The notes under the pieces were generated by a model, which did no database searches, was not told the DNA's origin, and saw nothing but the letters and a program-made list of their open reading frames with translations. This document shows positions 14,915-23,887 of a stretch of 48,529 bases of DNA, one piece after another; the first letter of the stretch is position 1, and every line of letters starts with the position of its first letter. This DNA is from Streptomyces xanthophaeus (GTDB lineage: Bacteria > Actinomycetota > Actinomycetes > Streptomycetales > Streptomycetaceae), in contig NZ_KL647138.1 in NCBI RefSeq assembly GCF_000725805.1, positions 1-48,529 on the forward strand, written 5' to 3'. The translations under genes and the position numbers were made by a program.

Positions 14915-16021
14915 TTGTCTTTCTCCGCTTTCCCGCAGACCTCCTCCTCCCACACCCTCGCCCCCTTCGGCTGGGACGGCGCATGGGCGGCCGAGTTCAC
15001 CCCGTACGCCGAGCAGGGCCTCCTGCCCGGCCGGGTCGTACGCGTCGACCGCGGCCAGTGCGACCTCATGACCGAGGACGGCATCGTCCGCGCCGACACC
15101 GCCTTCGTCACCCCGCACGACCCGCTCCGGGTCATCTGCACCGGCGACTGGGCGGCCGTCGAGGCGGCCGGCAGCCCCCGCTACGTCAAGGCGTACCTGC
15201 CGCGCCGGACCGCCTTCGTACGGTCCACCTCCTCGCAGCGGTCCGAGGGGCAGATCCTCGCCGCCAACGTCGACCACGCGATCATCGCCGTCTCCCTCGC
15301 CGTCGAACTGGACCTGGGCCGCATCGAGCGCTTCCTGGCCCTGGCGTGGGAGTCGGGGGCGCAGCCGCTGGTCGTCCTCACCAAGGCGGACCTGGTCCCG
15401 GACCCGGCGGTGCTCGCCCACCTCGTCCAGGACGTCGAGCACACCGCGCCCGGCGTCCAGGTCCTCACCGTCTCCTCCCGCACCGGGGAGGGCACCGACG
15501 TCCTCGCCGCAGTCGTCGGGGACGGCACCAGCGTGCTGCTCGGCATCTCGGGCGCGGGCAAGTCCACGCTGGCCAACGCGCTGCTCGGTGCCGAGGTCAT
15601 GGAGGTCCAGGAGGCCCGCGAGGTCGACGGCAAGGGCCGCCACACCACGACCACGCGCAACCTGCTCGCCCTGCCGGGCGGCGGCGTCCTGATCGACACG
15701 CCCGGGCTCCGGGGGGTCGGCCTCTGGGATGCCGAGGCCGGGGTGGGCCAGGTGTTCTCGGAGATCGAGGAGTACGCGGCGCAGTGCCGCTTCCACGACT
15801 GCGCGCACGAGGCGGAGCCGGGCTGCGCGGTGCTGGCCGCCGTGGACTCGGGCGAGCTGGCCGAACGCCGCCTGGAGAGCTACCGCAAGCTGCTGCGGGA
15901 GAACCAGCGCATCGTGGCCAAGACGGACGCGCGGCTGCGCGCCGAGATCCGCCGGGACTGGCGCATGAAGTCGGCGGAGGGCCGGGCCAACTACGCGGCG
16001 AAGCGCACCGGCCGCGCCTGA
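14915..16021 (+). CDS. rsgA: RsgA-type ribosome small-subunit-dependent GTPase
   Basis: The 368-residue protein is a circularly permuted GTPase of the RsgA/YjeQ family, which acts late in 30S subunit maturation. It has an N-terminal OB-like domain (LLPGRVVRVDRGQCDLMTEDG). The G motifs come in permuted order: G4 TKADL, then G1 GISGAGKST, then G3 DTPG. A C-terminal zinc-binding region contains CRFHDCAHEAEPGC. Streptomyces usually also has an aroA-linked copy, so this may be a paralogue. The only usable start is a TTG at 14915 with GAAGGG six bases upstream; an in-frame stop at 14867 excludes longer forms and conserved sequence begins soon after. TTG plus a sequestered ribosome site suggests weak or conditional translation. 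Confidence 0.92.
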   Translation: MSFSAFPQTSSSHTLAPFGWDGAWAAEFTPYAEQGLLPGRVVRVDRGQCDLMTEDGIVRADTAFVTPHDPLRVICTGDWAAVEAAGSPRYVKAYLPRRTAFVRSTSSQRSEGQILAANVDHAIIAVSLAVELDLGRIERFLALAWESGAQPLVVLTKADLVPDPAVLAHLVQDVEHTAPGVQVLTVSSRTGEGTDVLAAVVGDGTSVLLGISGAGKSTLANALLGAEVMEVQEAREVDGKGRHTTTTRNLLALPGGGVLIDTPGLRGVGLWDAEAGVGQVFSEIEEYAAQCRFHDCAHEAEPGCAVLAAVDSGELAERRLESYRKLLRENQRIVAKTDARLRAEIRRDWRMKSAEGRANYAAKRTGRA

Positions 16022-16027
16022 CCCCGA

Positions 16028-16058
16028 CGGTGAGCCCGGTCGGCGGCCGGGCTCACCG
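16028..16058 (+). terminator. Terminator hairpin after the rsgA-type gene
   Basis: A 12-bp perfect stem (CGGTGAGCCCGG at 16028-16039 and CCGGGCTCACCG at 16047-16058) with a 7-base loop begins seven bases after the stop codon. There is no U-tract, as is common in Streptomyces. The gap to the convergent DUF456 gene is 226 bp, so it could serve both directions. The rest of the gap shows no gene. Confidence 0.7.
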
Positions 16059-16247
16059 GACCACCCTGCCCCTGCGGCACGTCGTCCCGCCGGCCCGGTC
16101 CCGTACGGGCCCGGGCCGGCGGACCATGCGTCCGGGCCCAGGCGTCGGCGCGTTCCGGGTGGATGCGGATCTCACTTCCGGTCCGGAGCGGGACCCGGCG
16201 TGCGCGGGCCCGCCTCCAGCGCCGCCCCCAGACCCCCGCCGCCCCCC

Positions 16248-16733
16248 TCAGACCCCCGCCGCCACCGCGCCCAGCCATGCGCCCACGACCAGCAGGCACG
16301 CGAACAGCTCCACCAGCACGCTCGTCCCCACCGCCCGCATCACCGCCCGTACCGAGGCCCAGGCCTCGCCGTGGGTGCCGAGGCGGTGGCGTTCGCACAG
16401 GTAGATGCCGCCCACGAAGCCGGGGACCGCACCCAGGACCGGGACCAGGACGAAGCCGAGGACCGCACCGGTCCCCGCGCACACCGCCATCCGGGGCGTG
16501 ACCGCCACGCCCCGCAGCTGCCGGGGCGGCAGCAGCCACTTCACGACCTGCACCACCAGCAGCAGGGCCGTCGCCGCGACCAGCAACGACCAGGCGGTCG
16601 CCGACCGTTCGTGCAGCGCCCACCACATCAGCCCCGCCCACACCAGCCAGGTGCCCGGTGCACCAGGTACCAGCACCCCCAGGGTCCCGAGCAGCAGCAC
16701 CAGCCCCACCAGGAACTGCTGAGGCCCGTCCAT
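16248..16733 (-). CDS. DUF456 family membrane protein
   Basis: The 161-residue protein has four to five hydrophobic segments: QQFLVGLVLLLGTLGVLVPG, SLLVAATALLLVVQVVKWLL, VCAGTGAVLGFVLVPVLGAV and SVLVELFACLLVVGAWLGAV. The glycine-rich PGAPGTWLVWAG and GAVPGFVGGIYLCER are typical of DUF456. No function is established for the family. It ends convergently with the rsgA-type gene and begins 24 bp after the stop of the TrmB/LuxR-like regulator, so it may be co-transcribed with that regulator. The ATG at 16733 gives MDGPQQF. Confidence 0.88.
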   Translation of the reverse strand: MDGPQQFLVGLVLLLGTLGVLVPGAPGTWLVWAGLMWWALHERSATAWSLLVAATALLLVVQVVKWLLPPRQLRGVAVTPRMAVCAGTGAVLGFVLVPVLGAVPGFVGGIYLCERHRLGTHGEAWASVRAVMRAVGTSVLVELFACLLVVGAWLGAVAAGV

Positions 16734-16757
16734 CTGCTCAGCCTGACCGACCAGGGG

Positions 16758-17750
16758 CTATCGGGCCACCCAGCCCCTCTCGTACGCGTGCCAGCCCAGC
16801 TGCAGCCGCGTCGTGACCCCCGACAGCTCCATCAGGCCCTTGACCCGCCGCTGCACCGTCCGCAGCCCCAGCTCCAGGTGCTTGGCCACGCTCGCGTCGG
16901 TCATGCCCGCCAGCAGCAGCGACAGGATCTCCAGGTCCGTGGCGTCCGGGCTGCCCCCCGACTCCTCCGCGGAACCCGTCGAGCCCAGCCGCAGCGGCAG
17001 GGACTCCCGCCACACCGCCTCGAACAGGCCCATCAGGGACTCCAGCAGCCCCGAGGCGTGCACCACCAGCGCCGCCGGCTCCGCACCGCGCGCCGTCAGC
17101 GGCACCATGGCCAGGGTCCGGTCCGCGATGACCAGCTTCGTCGGGACGTGGGCCGTCACCCGGACCTGCTCGCCGCGCGCCAGGGCCGTCGACGCCTCCC
17201 GGATGCCGCTCGGCAGCGTCAGCACCTCCCGCTCGATCACCACCCGGTACTCGACGCCCCGCACCGAGGCCCGCTCCTCGGCCTCGTTGTCGGTGCCCGT
17301 CACCACCTGCGGCCGCCCCGTCACCAGTGCGCACACCTCCTCCGCCGCCCCCAGCTGGAGCTGGTGGAAGCGGTGCGCCACCGCACTCGCGCCCTGCACC
17401 ACCTCCACCAGGTCGTGCACCGCAGGCTCGGCCGCCTCCGCCCGGTACTCCTGCGCCAGCAGGGCGGCCGCCAGCTCCGCCTGCTCCAGCTCGTGCCGCT
17501 GCTGGGTGAGCAGTGCGCCGAGGGCGACCCCCGGCGGAGCCGCCACCCAGCGTCCCGGCCGGGCCGAGGACTGCGCCGCGAGCCCCTGCCGCTCCAGGTG
17601 CCGAAGCGCCCGTTCGGTCTGCGGCACCGGCAGCGTCAGCCGGTGGGCGAGGTCCGGCACCTCCGCCGCCCCCAGCGCCACCAGCGCGCGGTACGCGCCC
17701 TCCTGGCCCTCGTCGAGACCAATCGCACCCAGCAACCCGTCCACCCCCAC
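16758..17750 (-). CDS. TrmB/LuxR-like helix-turn-helix regulator
   Basis: The 330-residue protein has a winged-helix region at the N-terminus (residues about 15-65: EGAYRALVALGAAEVPDLAHRL... TERALRHLERQGL, TrmB-like). A central part follows that resembles a PLD/TrmB effector region (REASTALARGEQVRVTAHVP, LVIADRTLAMVPL). A LuxR-type helix-turn-helix sits at the C-terminus (ILSLLLAGMTDASVAKHLEL, then GLRTVQRRVKGLMELSGV). This double-HTH architecture is common in streptomycetes and lacks a receiver domain. The GTG at 17750 follows GGGA. It is divergent from the secreted subtilase gene with a 196-bp shared upstream region holding an inverted repeat, so control of the protease is the natural hypothesis. 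Confidence 0.88.
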   Translation of the reverse strand: MGVDGLLGAIGLDEGQEGAYRALVALGAAEVPDLAHRLTLPVPQTERALRHLERQGLAAQSSARPGRWVAAPPGVALGALLTQQRHELEQAELAAALLAQEYRAEAAEPAVHDLVEVVQGASAVAHRFHQLQLGAAEEVCALVTGRPQVVTGTDNEAEERASVRGVEYRVVIEREVLTLPSGIREASTALARGEQVRVTAHVPTKLVIADRTLAMVPLTARGAEPAALVVHASGLLESLMGLFEAVWRESLPLRLGSTGSAEESGGSPDATDLEILSLLLAGMTDASVAKHLELGLRTVQRRVKGLMELSGVTTRLQLGWHAYERGWVAR

Positions 17751-17890
17751 TCCCGGCCGTCCCGCCCACCACCATCTGGCGGGAAGCGGCCACGGCGCAA
17801 ACCCGCCGCGGACATCATCGCCGCACCACCCGCCGCTCTGCCAAGGTCATGCCACCGCAGCACCAACATCCGCTGGCCAGAAGCCATTTA

Positions 17891-17908
17891 CGCGGCAGCT
17901 TTGCCGCG
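17891..17908. promoter_or_regulatory. Inverted repeat in the regulator-subtilase divergent promoter
   Basis: CGCGGCA (17891-17897) and TGCCGCG (17902-17908) form a perfect 7-bp inverted repeat with a 4-bp spacer, 38 bp before the subtilase ATG. It is a candidate binding site for the divergent LuxR-type regulator, or could form a short hairpin in the 5' leader. The remaining intergenic sequence (17751-17946) shows no gene. Confidence 0.4.
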
Positions 17909-17946
17909 CAATGCAGTATTTGGCCGGAATTCACCTGGGGAGAGCG

Positions 17947-20900
17947 ATGCGCCCGATATCGCGTACGGCAGTGGGAGCGGCCACCGCGGCCGTCCTGGCC
18001 GTCACCGCCGTGGGCCCGTCCACGGCACAGCCGAGCGACGGAGCGCCGGACCGCAGACCCGTCGTCGGGGGCGCGGAGGCCGGGAAGCAGCCCACGGCAC
18101 CCGTCACGGTGACCCTGGTCACCGGCGACCGGATCCTGGTCTCCACCGACGCGGCCGGCCGCACCGCCGCCACCGCGATGCCGCGCGAGGACGGTTCGCA
18201 GCCGCTCGTGCAGACCCGCCAGTCCGGCAAGGACCTCTACGTCTACCCCGAGGGCGCGGTCAAGGCCCTCGCCGCGGGCAAGGTCGACGAGGAACTCTTC
18301 AACGTCACCGGCCTCGTCCGGCAGGGCTACGACGACGCGCACACCAAGAAGCTCCCGCTGATCGCGGTCTACGACGGCTCCGTGAACGTGGCGCGCAGCG
18401 CCCCGCCCGCCCCGCGCGGAGCCGAACGCTCCCTCGTCCTCGGCTCCATCGGCGGCGTCGCACTCGCCGCCGACAAGGAGCAGGCCGCCGCCTTCTGGGC
18501 CGACGTGACCGGTACGGACGCCCGCGCCCGTTCCGCGTCCGGCCAGCTGAAGAAGCTGTGGCTGGACGGCAAGGTCCGGGCGAACCTGGAGCGTTCCACG
18601 AAGCAGGTCGGCGCGGACGCCGCCTGGGCCGCCGGATACGACGGCAAGGGCACCAAGGTCGCCGTCCTGGACACCGGCACCGACCTGGAGCACCCCGACC
18701 TCAAGGGGCGCGTCGCCGCGTCGAAGAACTTCACCGACTCCGACACCGACGCGGACCGCCAGGGTCACGGCACCCACACCATCTCCACCGTCGGCGGCTC
18801 CGGCGCCGAGAGCGGCGGGGCCAAGAAGGGCGTGGCCCCCGGCGCCGAACTGCTCAGCGGCAAGGTCCTCAACGACCAGGGCTACGGCCTCGACTCGTGG
18901 ATCATCGCCGGTATGGAGTGGGCCGTCGAGAGCAAGGCCGACGTGGTATCCATGAGCCTCGGCGACCCCTCCCAGACCGCCTGCGACGACCCGCTCGCCG
19001 CCGCCACCGAACGGCTCTCGCAGCAGGGCCCGCTCTTCGTCATCGCCGCCGGGAACTCCGGCCCGGGCAACAACACGGTCTCCTCGCCCGGCTGTGCGGC
19101 CAGCGCCCTGACGGTCGGCGCCGTCGACCGCGACGACAGCACGGCCTCCTTCTCCAGCCGCGGCCCGGCCGGACTCCAGCACACCCTCAAGCCCGAGATC
19201 GCCGCCCCCGGCGTCGGGATCTCGGCCGCCGCGGCGGGCGGGCGCGGGGTGTACGCGTACCAGTCCATGTCCGGCACCTCGATGGCCACCCCGCACGTCG
19301 CGGGCGCCGCGGCCATCGTCAAGCAACGCCACCCCGACTGGACCTCGCAGCAGGTCAAGGCCGCGCTCGTCGGCTCCGCGGACACCAAGGTCCCCGGTGA
19401 CGTGCGCGAGACCGGCGCCGGCCGGCTCGACGTGCAGGCCGCGATCGGGGCCACCGTCACCGGCGCCCCCGCCGTGCAGGGCGGCACCCACAACTGGCCG
19501 CAGGACCGCAGCGACCGCACCACCGTCGAGGTCCCGTACACGAACACGGGCACCAAGCCGGTCACCCTGGACCTCTCCGTCGAGAAGGTCACGGGCAACG
19601 ACGGCTCCGCCGTCCGCAGTCAGGTCGCCCGCCTGGAGCGGCGCAGCGTGACCGTCCCGGCCGGAGCCACCGTCAAGGTGCCGCTCGCCCTCGACCCGGC
19701 CGCGAAGCTGGAGCGTTCCCAGTACGGGGACGTCACCGGCCGCGTCATCGCCACCGCGCGCGGCGTGCGCGTCTCCACCCCCTTCTCCCTCTACGTCGAA
19801 CCGCAGACGGTGACCCTGCGCGTCAAGCTCGTCGACCGCGCGGGCAAGCCGGCCGCCGGGCCCTCCTCGCTGGACGTCATCGGCACCGACGACGCCTCCG
19901 GCGAGCGCCGCTTCAACGAGGGCGCCGTGGACCAGGTCTACCGGGTCCGCCCGGGCGCCTACTTCCTCTCCGCCTTCGTCGGCACCCCCGACTCCGGCGC
20001 GGGGGCAGAGCTGATCGACTCGCTCACCTACCTCGCCCGCCCGCAGCTCGAAGTGAAGAAGGACACCACCGTCGTCCTGGACGCCCGCAAGGCCGGGCGC
20101 CTGACCGTCGAGGGCGACAAGCCGCTCGAAGCCCGCAACACCACCCTCGGGTTCGCCCGCAGCTGGGACGACACCTGGCTGCACGCGGGCACCGCCATGG
20201 GCGGCCGGACCATCCGCGGCTTCTACGCCTCGGTCGAAGGCCGGGCCGGGGACGGGGAGTTCGAGTTCGCCAGCTACTGGCGGGCCGCCGCCCCGCTGGT
20301 CTCCGAGCTGAAGGTCCAGGGCGGCCCGGTGCTGCACCCCATCACCGCCTCCACGGGCAGCGACAACCTCGACGGGACCGGCAGCGCGCGGCTGGTCGAC
20401 GCGGGCACCGGCACCCCCGAGGAGCTCGCCGCAGCCGGAGCCAAGGACGCGGTCGTCCTGGTGAAGGCCGCGGACGGGGCCCTGTACGACGTGGCTCAGG
20501 CCGCCAAGGAGGCCGGGGCCAAGGCGGTCCTCGCCCACCGGGAGGCCCCCGGCCGCTGGGTGGCCTTCACCGGCTACGCGGGCGGTGCGCTGCCGGCCCT
20601 GGCCATCGAGTCCGGCGAGGGCAAGGCCCTGCTGGAGCGGCTGGCCGCCGGCCCGGTCACGCTGGCCTGGAAGGCCACCGCGAAGAGCCCGTACGTCTAC
20701 TCCCTCGCCTTCCCCGAGACCGGAGAGGTGAAGAACGGCCACACCTACCGGGTGCGCGACCGTGACCTCGGACAGGTGGACTCCACCTACAGCTCCATGG
20801 GCGTGGCCGCCGACTTCATGGACCTGTCCGGCGCCTACCGGCCGATCGGCAGCGCGGTCTACTTCGGCGGGATCGAGACCGTCGCGGCGCCGGGCAAGCG

Positions 20901-21711
20901 GACCGAGTTCTACTCCGCCGGAGACACCGCCTGGGACCAGCTGCTCTCCAGCAGCTTCCCCTGGGGCGAGTTCATGACGGGCGAGCAGAAGACCTACCAG
21001 AAGGGCCGCAGGACCACGGCGAGCTGGTACGACGGGGTGACCGGTCCGGTCGCACCCCGCGACCGGGCGGGCAAGGAGACGCTGGCCGCCGAGCGGCAGG
21101 GCAACCTGATCGGCTTCGCCCCCTCGATGTGGGGCGACAGCAGCCACTTCGCGCAGCCGGGCTCCTTCGGTGACATCGGCGGCCTCCAGCTCAAGCGCGA
21201 CGGCGAGGTCATCGGCGACAGCTGGTACCCCTTCGGGGTCTTCGAGGTCCCGGCCGAGCAGGGCCGGTACGAACTGACCCAGAACATCGAGAAGATCGGC
21301 CCGCCGTCCCGCACCTGGCAGCGCTCCACCGCGGTGCAGACCACCTGGGGCTTCACCTCGAAGCTCGACCCCGCGGCGTACTCCCAGGGGCTGCCGGTCC
21401 TCTTCCCGCGGTACGCGGCTCCGCTGGACGGCATGAAGACAGTGCCGGCAACAGACGGCCAGGCCGTCGGACTCGGTGTCAGCGGACACGCGGGCTACGC
21501 CCCCGGCGCGCTCAAGTCGGCGAAGCTGTCCTACTCGTACGACGGGGAGAACTGGACGGCGGCGAAGGTGAGCGAGCGCGGCGGTGCCTGGACGGCGACC
21601 GTGAACCATGCGGGAGCCTCCGGGAAGCCGGTGTCGCTGAAGGTCGAACTGACCGACGCGAACGGCGCCACGGTCACCCAGACGGTCGTGCGGGCGTATG
21701 ACGTCCGCTAG
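17947..21711 (+). CDS. Secreted S8 family serine peptidase (subtilase), multidomain
   Basis: The 1254-residue secreted protease has a signal peptide (residues 1 to about 27, MRPISRTAVGAATAAVLAV... ending near STA), a propeptide, and a subtilisin catalytic domain (about 225-500). The catalytic triad is D242 (VAVLDTGTD), H274 (GHGTHT) and S445 (GTSMATPHVAGA), with oxyanion N370 (AAGNSGPG). The long C-terminal part has beta-sandwich segments and a PA-like stretch (DAVVLVKAADGALYDVAQAA), and ends with an Ig-like module (LSYSYDGENWTAAKV). The ATG at 17947 is preceded by GGGGAGAG; an in-frame ATG slightly upstream (MQYLAGIH) is less likely. All catalytic residues are intact. A strong terminator follows. 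Confidence 0.94.
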   Translation: MRPISRTAVGAATAAVLAVTAVGPSTAQPSDGAPDRRPVVGGAEAGKQPTAPVTVTLVTGDRILVSTDAAGRTAATAMPREDGSQPLVQTRQSGKDLYVYPEGAVKALAAGKVDEELFNVTGLVRQGYDDAHTKKLPLIAVYDGSVNVARSAPPAPRGAERSLVLGSIGGVALAADKEQAAAFWADVTGTDARARSASGQLKKLWLDGKVRANLERSTKQVGADAAWAAGYDGKGTKVAVLDTGTDLEHPDLKGRVAASKNFTDSDTDADRQGHGTHTISTVGGSGAESGGAKKGVAPGAELLSGKVLNDQGYGLDSWIIAGMEWAVESKADVVSMSLGDPSQTACDDPLAAATERLSQQGPLFVIAAGNSGPGNNTVSSPGCAASALTVGAVDRDDSTASFSSRGPAGLQHTLKPEIAAPGVGISAAAAGGRGVYAYQSMSGTSMATPHVAGAAAIVKQRHPDWTSQQVKAALVGSADTKVPGDVRETGAGRLDVQAAIGATVTGAPAVQGGTHNWPQDRSDRTTVEVPYTNTGTKPVTLDLSVEKVTGNDGSAVRSQVARLERRSVTVPAGATVKVPLALDPAAKLERSQYGDVTGRVIATARGVRVSTPFSLYVEPQTVTLRVKLVDRAGKPAAGPSSLDVIGTDDASGERRFNEGAVDQVYRVRPGAYFLSAFVGTPDSGAGAELIDSLTYLARPQLEVKKDTTVVLDARKAGRLTVEGDKPLEARNTTLGFARSWDDTWLHAGTAMGGRTIRGFYASVEGRAGDGEFEFASYWRAAAPLVSELKVQGGPVLHPITASTGSDNLDGTGSARLVDAGTGTPEELAAAGAKDAVVLVKAADGALYDVAQAAKEAGAKAVLAHREAPGRWVAFTGYAGGALPALAIESGEGKALLERLAAGPVTLAWKATAKSPYVYSLAFPETGEVKNGHTYRVRDRDLGQVDSTYSSMGVAADFMDLSGAYRPIGSAVYFGGIETVAAPGKRTEFYSAGDTAWDQLLSSSFPWGEFMTGEQKTYQKGRRTTASWYDGVTGPVAPRDRAGKETLAAERQGNLIGFAPSMWGDSSHFAQPGSFGDIGGLQLKRDGEVIGDSWYPFGVFEVPAEQGRYELTQNIEKIGPPSRTWQRSTAVQTTWGFTSKLDPAAYSQGLPVLFPRYAAPLDGMKTVPATDGQAVGLGVSGHAGYAPGALKSAKLSYSYDGENWTAAKVSERGGAWTATVNHAGASGKPVSLKVELTDANGATVTQTVVRAYDVR

Positions 21712-21730
21712 TCCGTTCGGGTAGAGCGGG

Positions 21731-21766
21731 AAGGGTCCACCGGGCGGCGGCCCGGTGGACCCTTTT
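21731..21766 (+). terminator. Strong intrinsic terminator after the subtilase
   Basis: A 15-bp perfect stem (21731-21745 with 21750-21764; core GGGTCCACCGGGC / GCCCGGTGGACCC) with a GGCG tetraloop is followed by TTTT. It starts 19 bases after the stop codon and is the clearest Rho-independent terminator in the window. Confidence 0.93.
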
Positions 21767-21813
21767 CGCGTGTTCGGCGTTTTCCGCACCTGCCGGAGGC
21801 CGACAATGAGGGC

Positions 21814-23796
21814 ATGAGTCAGCAGGGCGCGGACGACTGGTGGCAGAAGCTCTACGAGGACCCGGACGCGGGACCGGAACCGGACCCGGGGGACACCCTG
21901 GACAACCGGTTCCGCTCGGCGTCGGTCCTGGTGACGGACCCGGACCCGGGCGCGCAGCCGGGGCCGGGGCCGGTACCCGGGATGCGGGCGGAGCGGGACC
22001 CGGCCCCGCCGGGCCCGGTGCCCGTGGCCCCGGACCCGGCGGGTTCGCGTCCCGGCCCGGCGGACGCCCTCCTCCCGGGCCCCCGCCGCCCGGGGCCGCC
22101 TGCGCCCTCCCCGGAAGTGCCCCCGCACGAGGGGTCCCTGCCGTCGGCGCCGCCTCCCCCGGCCGCCCCGCCCCCGCCTCCGCGGGCGGCTGCCCCACCC
22201 GCGGCGCCCCCGGCCTCACCTGTGCCGCCCGGGGCCGGGGGAGCATCGCCTGCGACCGCCCCGCACCAGGGGGCCGCGCCGCCGCCGCAGGCAGCCGCAC
22301 ACCCACCGGCCGTCCCGCCCGCGCCTGCGCGGCCGGATGTCCCGCCCCCGGCCGCGCAGCCCCGGGCCGGGGCCGCGGGGCATGAGCCCGCGCCGGGAAC
22401 GGAGCCGCACCGGCGGCCGGGGCCGCTGCCGCGGGCTGCCACGCCTTCGGCGGCCGTCCCGTCTGAGCAGCCCCCGGCCTCGGCCGTGCCGCCTTCACCC
22501 TTCCCGGCAGCGGCCCCGCACCAGGGGGCCGTGCCGCCGCCGGCAGCCGCGCCTCCGCCGACTGTCCCGCCCGCGCCCCCGCAGGCGGCTGTGCCGCCCC
22601 CGCCGCCCGGGGCCGGGGGAGCATCGCCTGCGACCGCCCCGCACCAGGGGTCCGTGCCGCCCGTGCCTCCGCAGCCGGCTGTCCCGCCCCCGGTCGCACA
22701 GACCCGGGCCGGGGCCGTCCCGCAGGGGGTGTTGCCGCCGCCGCGGGATCCGCGGGAGGGCGGGGTGACCGGGTACGCGCTCGGGGGAGTGGACGTACCG
22801 CCCGTGCCCCCGGCGCAGCCGCCCGCCTGGCGCTGGGACGTGCCGCGCGAGGACACCCCGCGGGAGCCCGTCCCGCCGCCGCCCGCACCGCCCGCCTCCG
22901 TGCCCGCGGCCCCCGCCCCGGCCCCCGCCCGCCCCGAGGTGCAGCACCTCGGCGACCGCGCCCCCACCTACGCCGCCGAGCCGGGCGCGCTGCCGCCCGC
23001 CGACCCGGCCGACCTCCACGCGCTGACCCCCGACACCGTCCTGGAGGGGGCCCGCTACGGCAGCTACTCCCTGCGCGCCGCCTCGCTGCGCGGTGACTCC
23101 GCCCGCTTCCGCGGCGAGGCCCGCCGGGACTTCCTGCTCACCGCCCGCTTCGGCGGCGGCGACGAGGCCCTGGTCCTCGTCGTGCTGGCCGGCGGGGACC
23201 GCGCCGCCCCGGGGGCCGCCGAGGCCGCGGCCGAGCTGTGCCGCACGGTCGCCGGAGCCGTCGGGCGCAGCCAGGAACGGCTGTCCGAGGACATCCGGGC
23301 CGGACGGCGCGACGCCCTGCGCTCCGGCCTCCAGCGGCTCACCGACCGGGGCTACGGGCGGCTGCGGGCCCGCGCCGCCGAACTCGGGCTCGCGGAGGAC
23401 GCGTACACCGCGGGGCTGCGCGGGCTGCTGCTCCCGGTGGACGCCCAGTGCCGGACCCGGGTCTCCTTCGGCGCGGGCGCGGGCGGCCTGTTCCGGCTGC
23501 GGGCGGGCCGGTGGCAGGACCTGGAACCGGCGCAGGAGCCCTCAGGCGAGCCGTCCGAGCCGTCCGGCGCCGACTTCCGGTTCCGTGCCTCGGTGGCCGA
23601 GCCCGGGGACACCCTGCTGCTGTGCTCCGGAGGCCTGGCCGAGCCGATGCGGGAGGAGGCGAGCCTGCCCGAGGAGCTCGCGGCCCGCTGGTCCGAGCCG
23701 GAGCCGCCGGGCCTCGCGGCCTTCCTCGCGGACACCCAGCTCCGCCTCAAGGGGTACGCCGACGACCGCACCGCCGCCGCGGTCTGGGAGGCGTAA
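21814..23796 (+). CDS. Proline-rich protein with a degenerate PP2C-like phosphatase domain
   Basis: The 660-residue protein has two parts. Residues 1 to about 390 are a low-complexity Pro/Ala/Gly region, surely disordered and cytoplasmic (no signal peptide or membrane segment). The rest (about 405-660) resembles actinobacterial PP2C-like domains: YSLRAASLRGDSARFRGEARRDFLL, DEALVLVVLAGGDRAAPGAA, and GDTLLLCSGGLAEPM. In a canonical PP2C the metal-binding aspartates lie in RGxxRxxNEDxxL and DGMGG; here those sites read RGEARRDFLL and LAGGD, so catalysis is doubtful. The linker contains a 49-bp exact DNA duplication. The ATG at 21814 is the first codon of MSQQGADDWWQKLYED. It may be a binding or scaffold protein. 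Confidence 0.82.
   Translation: MSQQGADDWWQKLYEDPDAGPEPDPGDTLDNRFRSASVLVTDPDPGAQPGPGPVPGMRAERDPAPPGPVPVAPDPAGSRPGPADALLPGPRRPGPPAPSPEVPPHEGSLPSAPPPPAAPPPPPRAAAPPAAPPASPVPPGAGGASPATAPHQGAAPPPQAAAHPPAVPPAPARPDVPPPAAQPRAGAAGHEPAPGTEPHRRPGPLPRAATPSAAVPSEQPPASAVPPSPFPAAAPHQGAVPPPAAAPPPTVPPAPPQAAVPPPPPGAGGASPATAPHQGSVPPVPPQPAVPPPVAQTRAGAVPQGVLPPPRDPREGGVTGYALGGVDVPPVPPAQPPAWRWDVPREDTPREPVPPPPAPPASVPAAPAPAPARPEVQHLGDRAPTYAAEPGALPPADPADLHALTPDTVLEGARYGSYSLRAASLRGDSARFRGEARRDFLLTARFGGGDEALVLVVLAGGDRAAPGAAEAAAELCRTVAGAVGRSQERLSEDIRAGRRDALRSGLQRLTDRGYGRLRARAAELGLAEDAYTAGLRGLLLPVDAQCRTRVSFGAGAGGLFRLRAGRWQDLEPAQEPSGEPSEPSGADFRFRASVAEPGDTLLLCSGGLAEPMREEASLPEELAARWSEPEPPGLAAFLADTQLRLKGYADDRTAAAVWEA
22224..22650 (+). 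repeat. 49-bp exact direct repeat inside the proline-rich linker
   Basis: Positions 22224-22272 and 22602-22650 are identical over 49 bp, 378 bp apart (a multiple of three, so in frame). Each copy encodes PPGAGGASPATAPHQG. Similar but diverged APHQGAAPPP-type units lie between. The pattern suggests recent duplication or gene conversion within the repetitive linker. Confidence 0.9.
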
Positions 23797-23887
23797 CCGG
23801 CGCATACGTGGCTGGATGGGAGGCACACGCAACGGGAGGACCGGACCGGAGCCGACCGGACCGGAGACCGGGAAGGGCGCACCCCTC

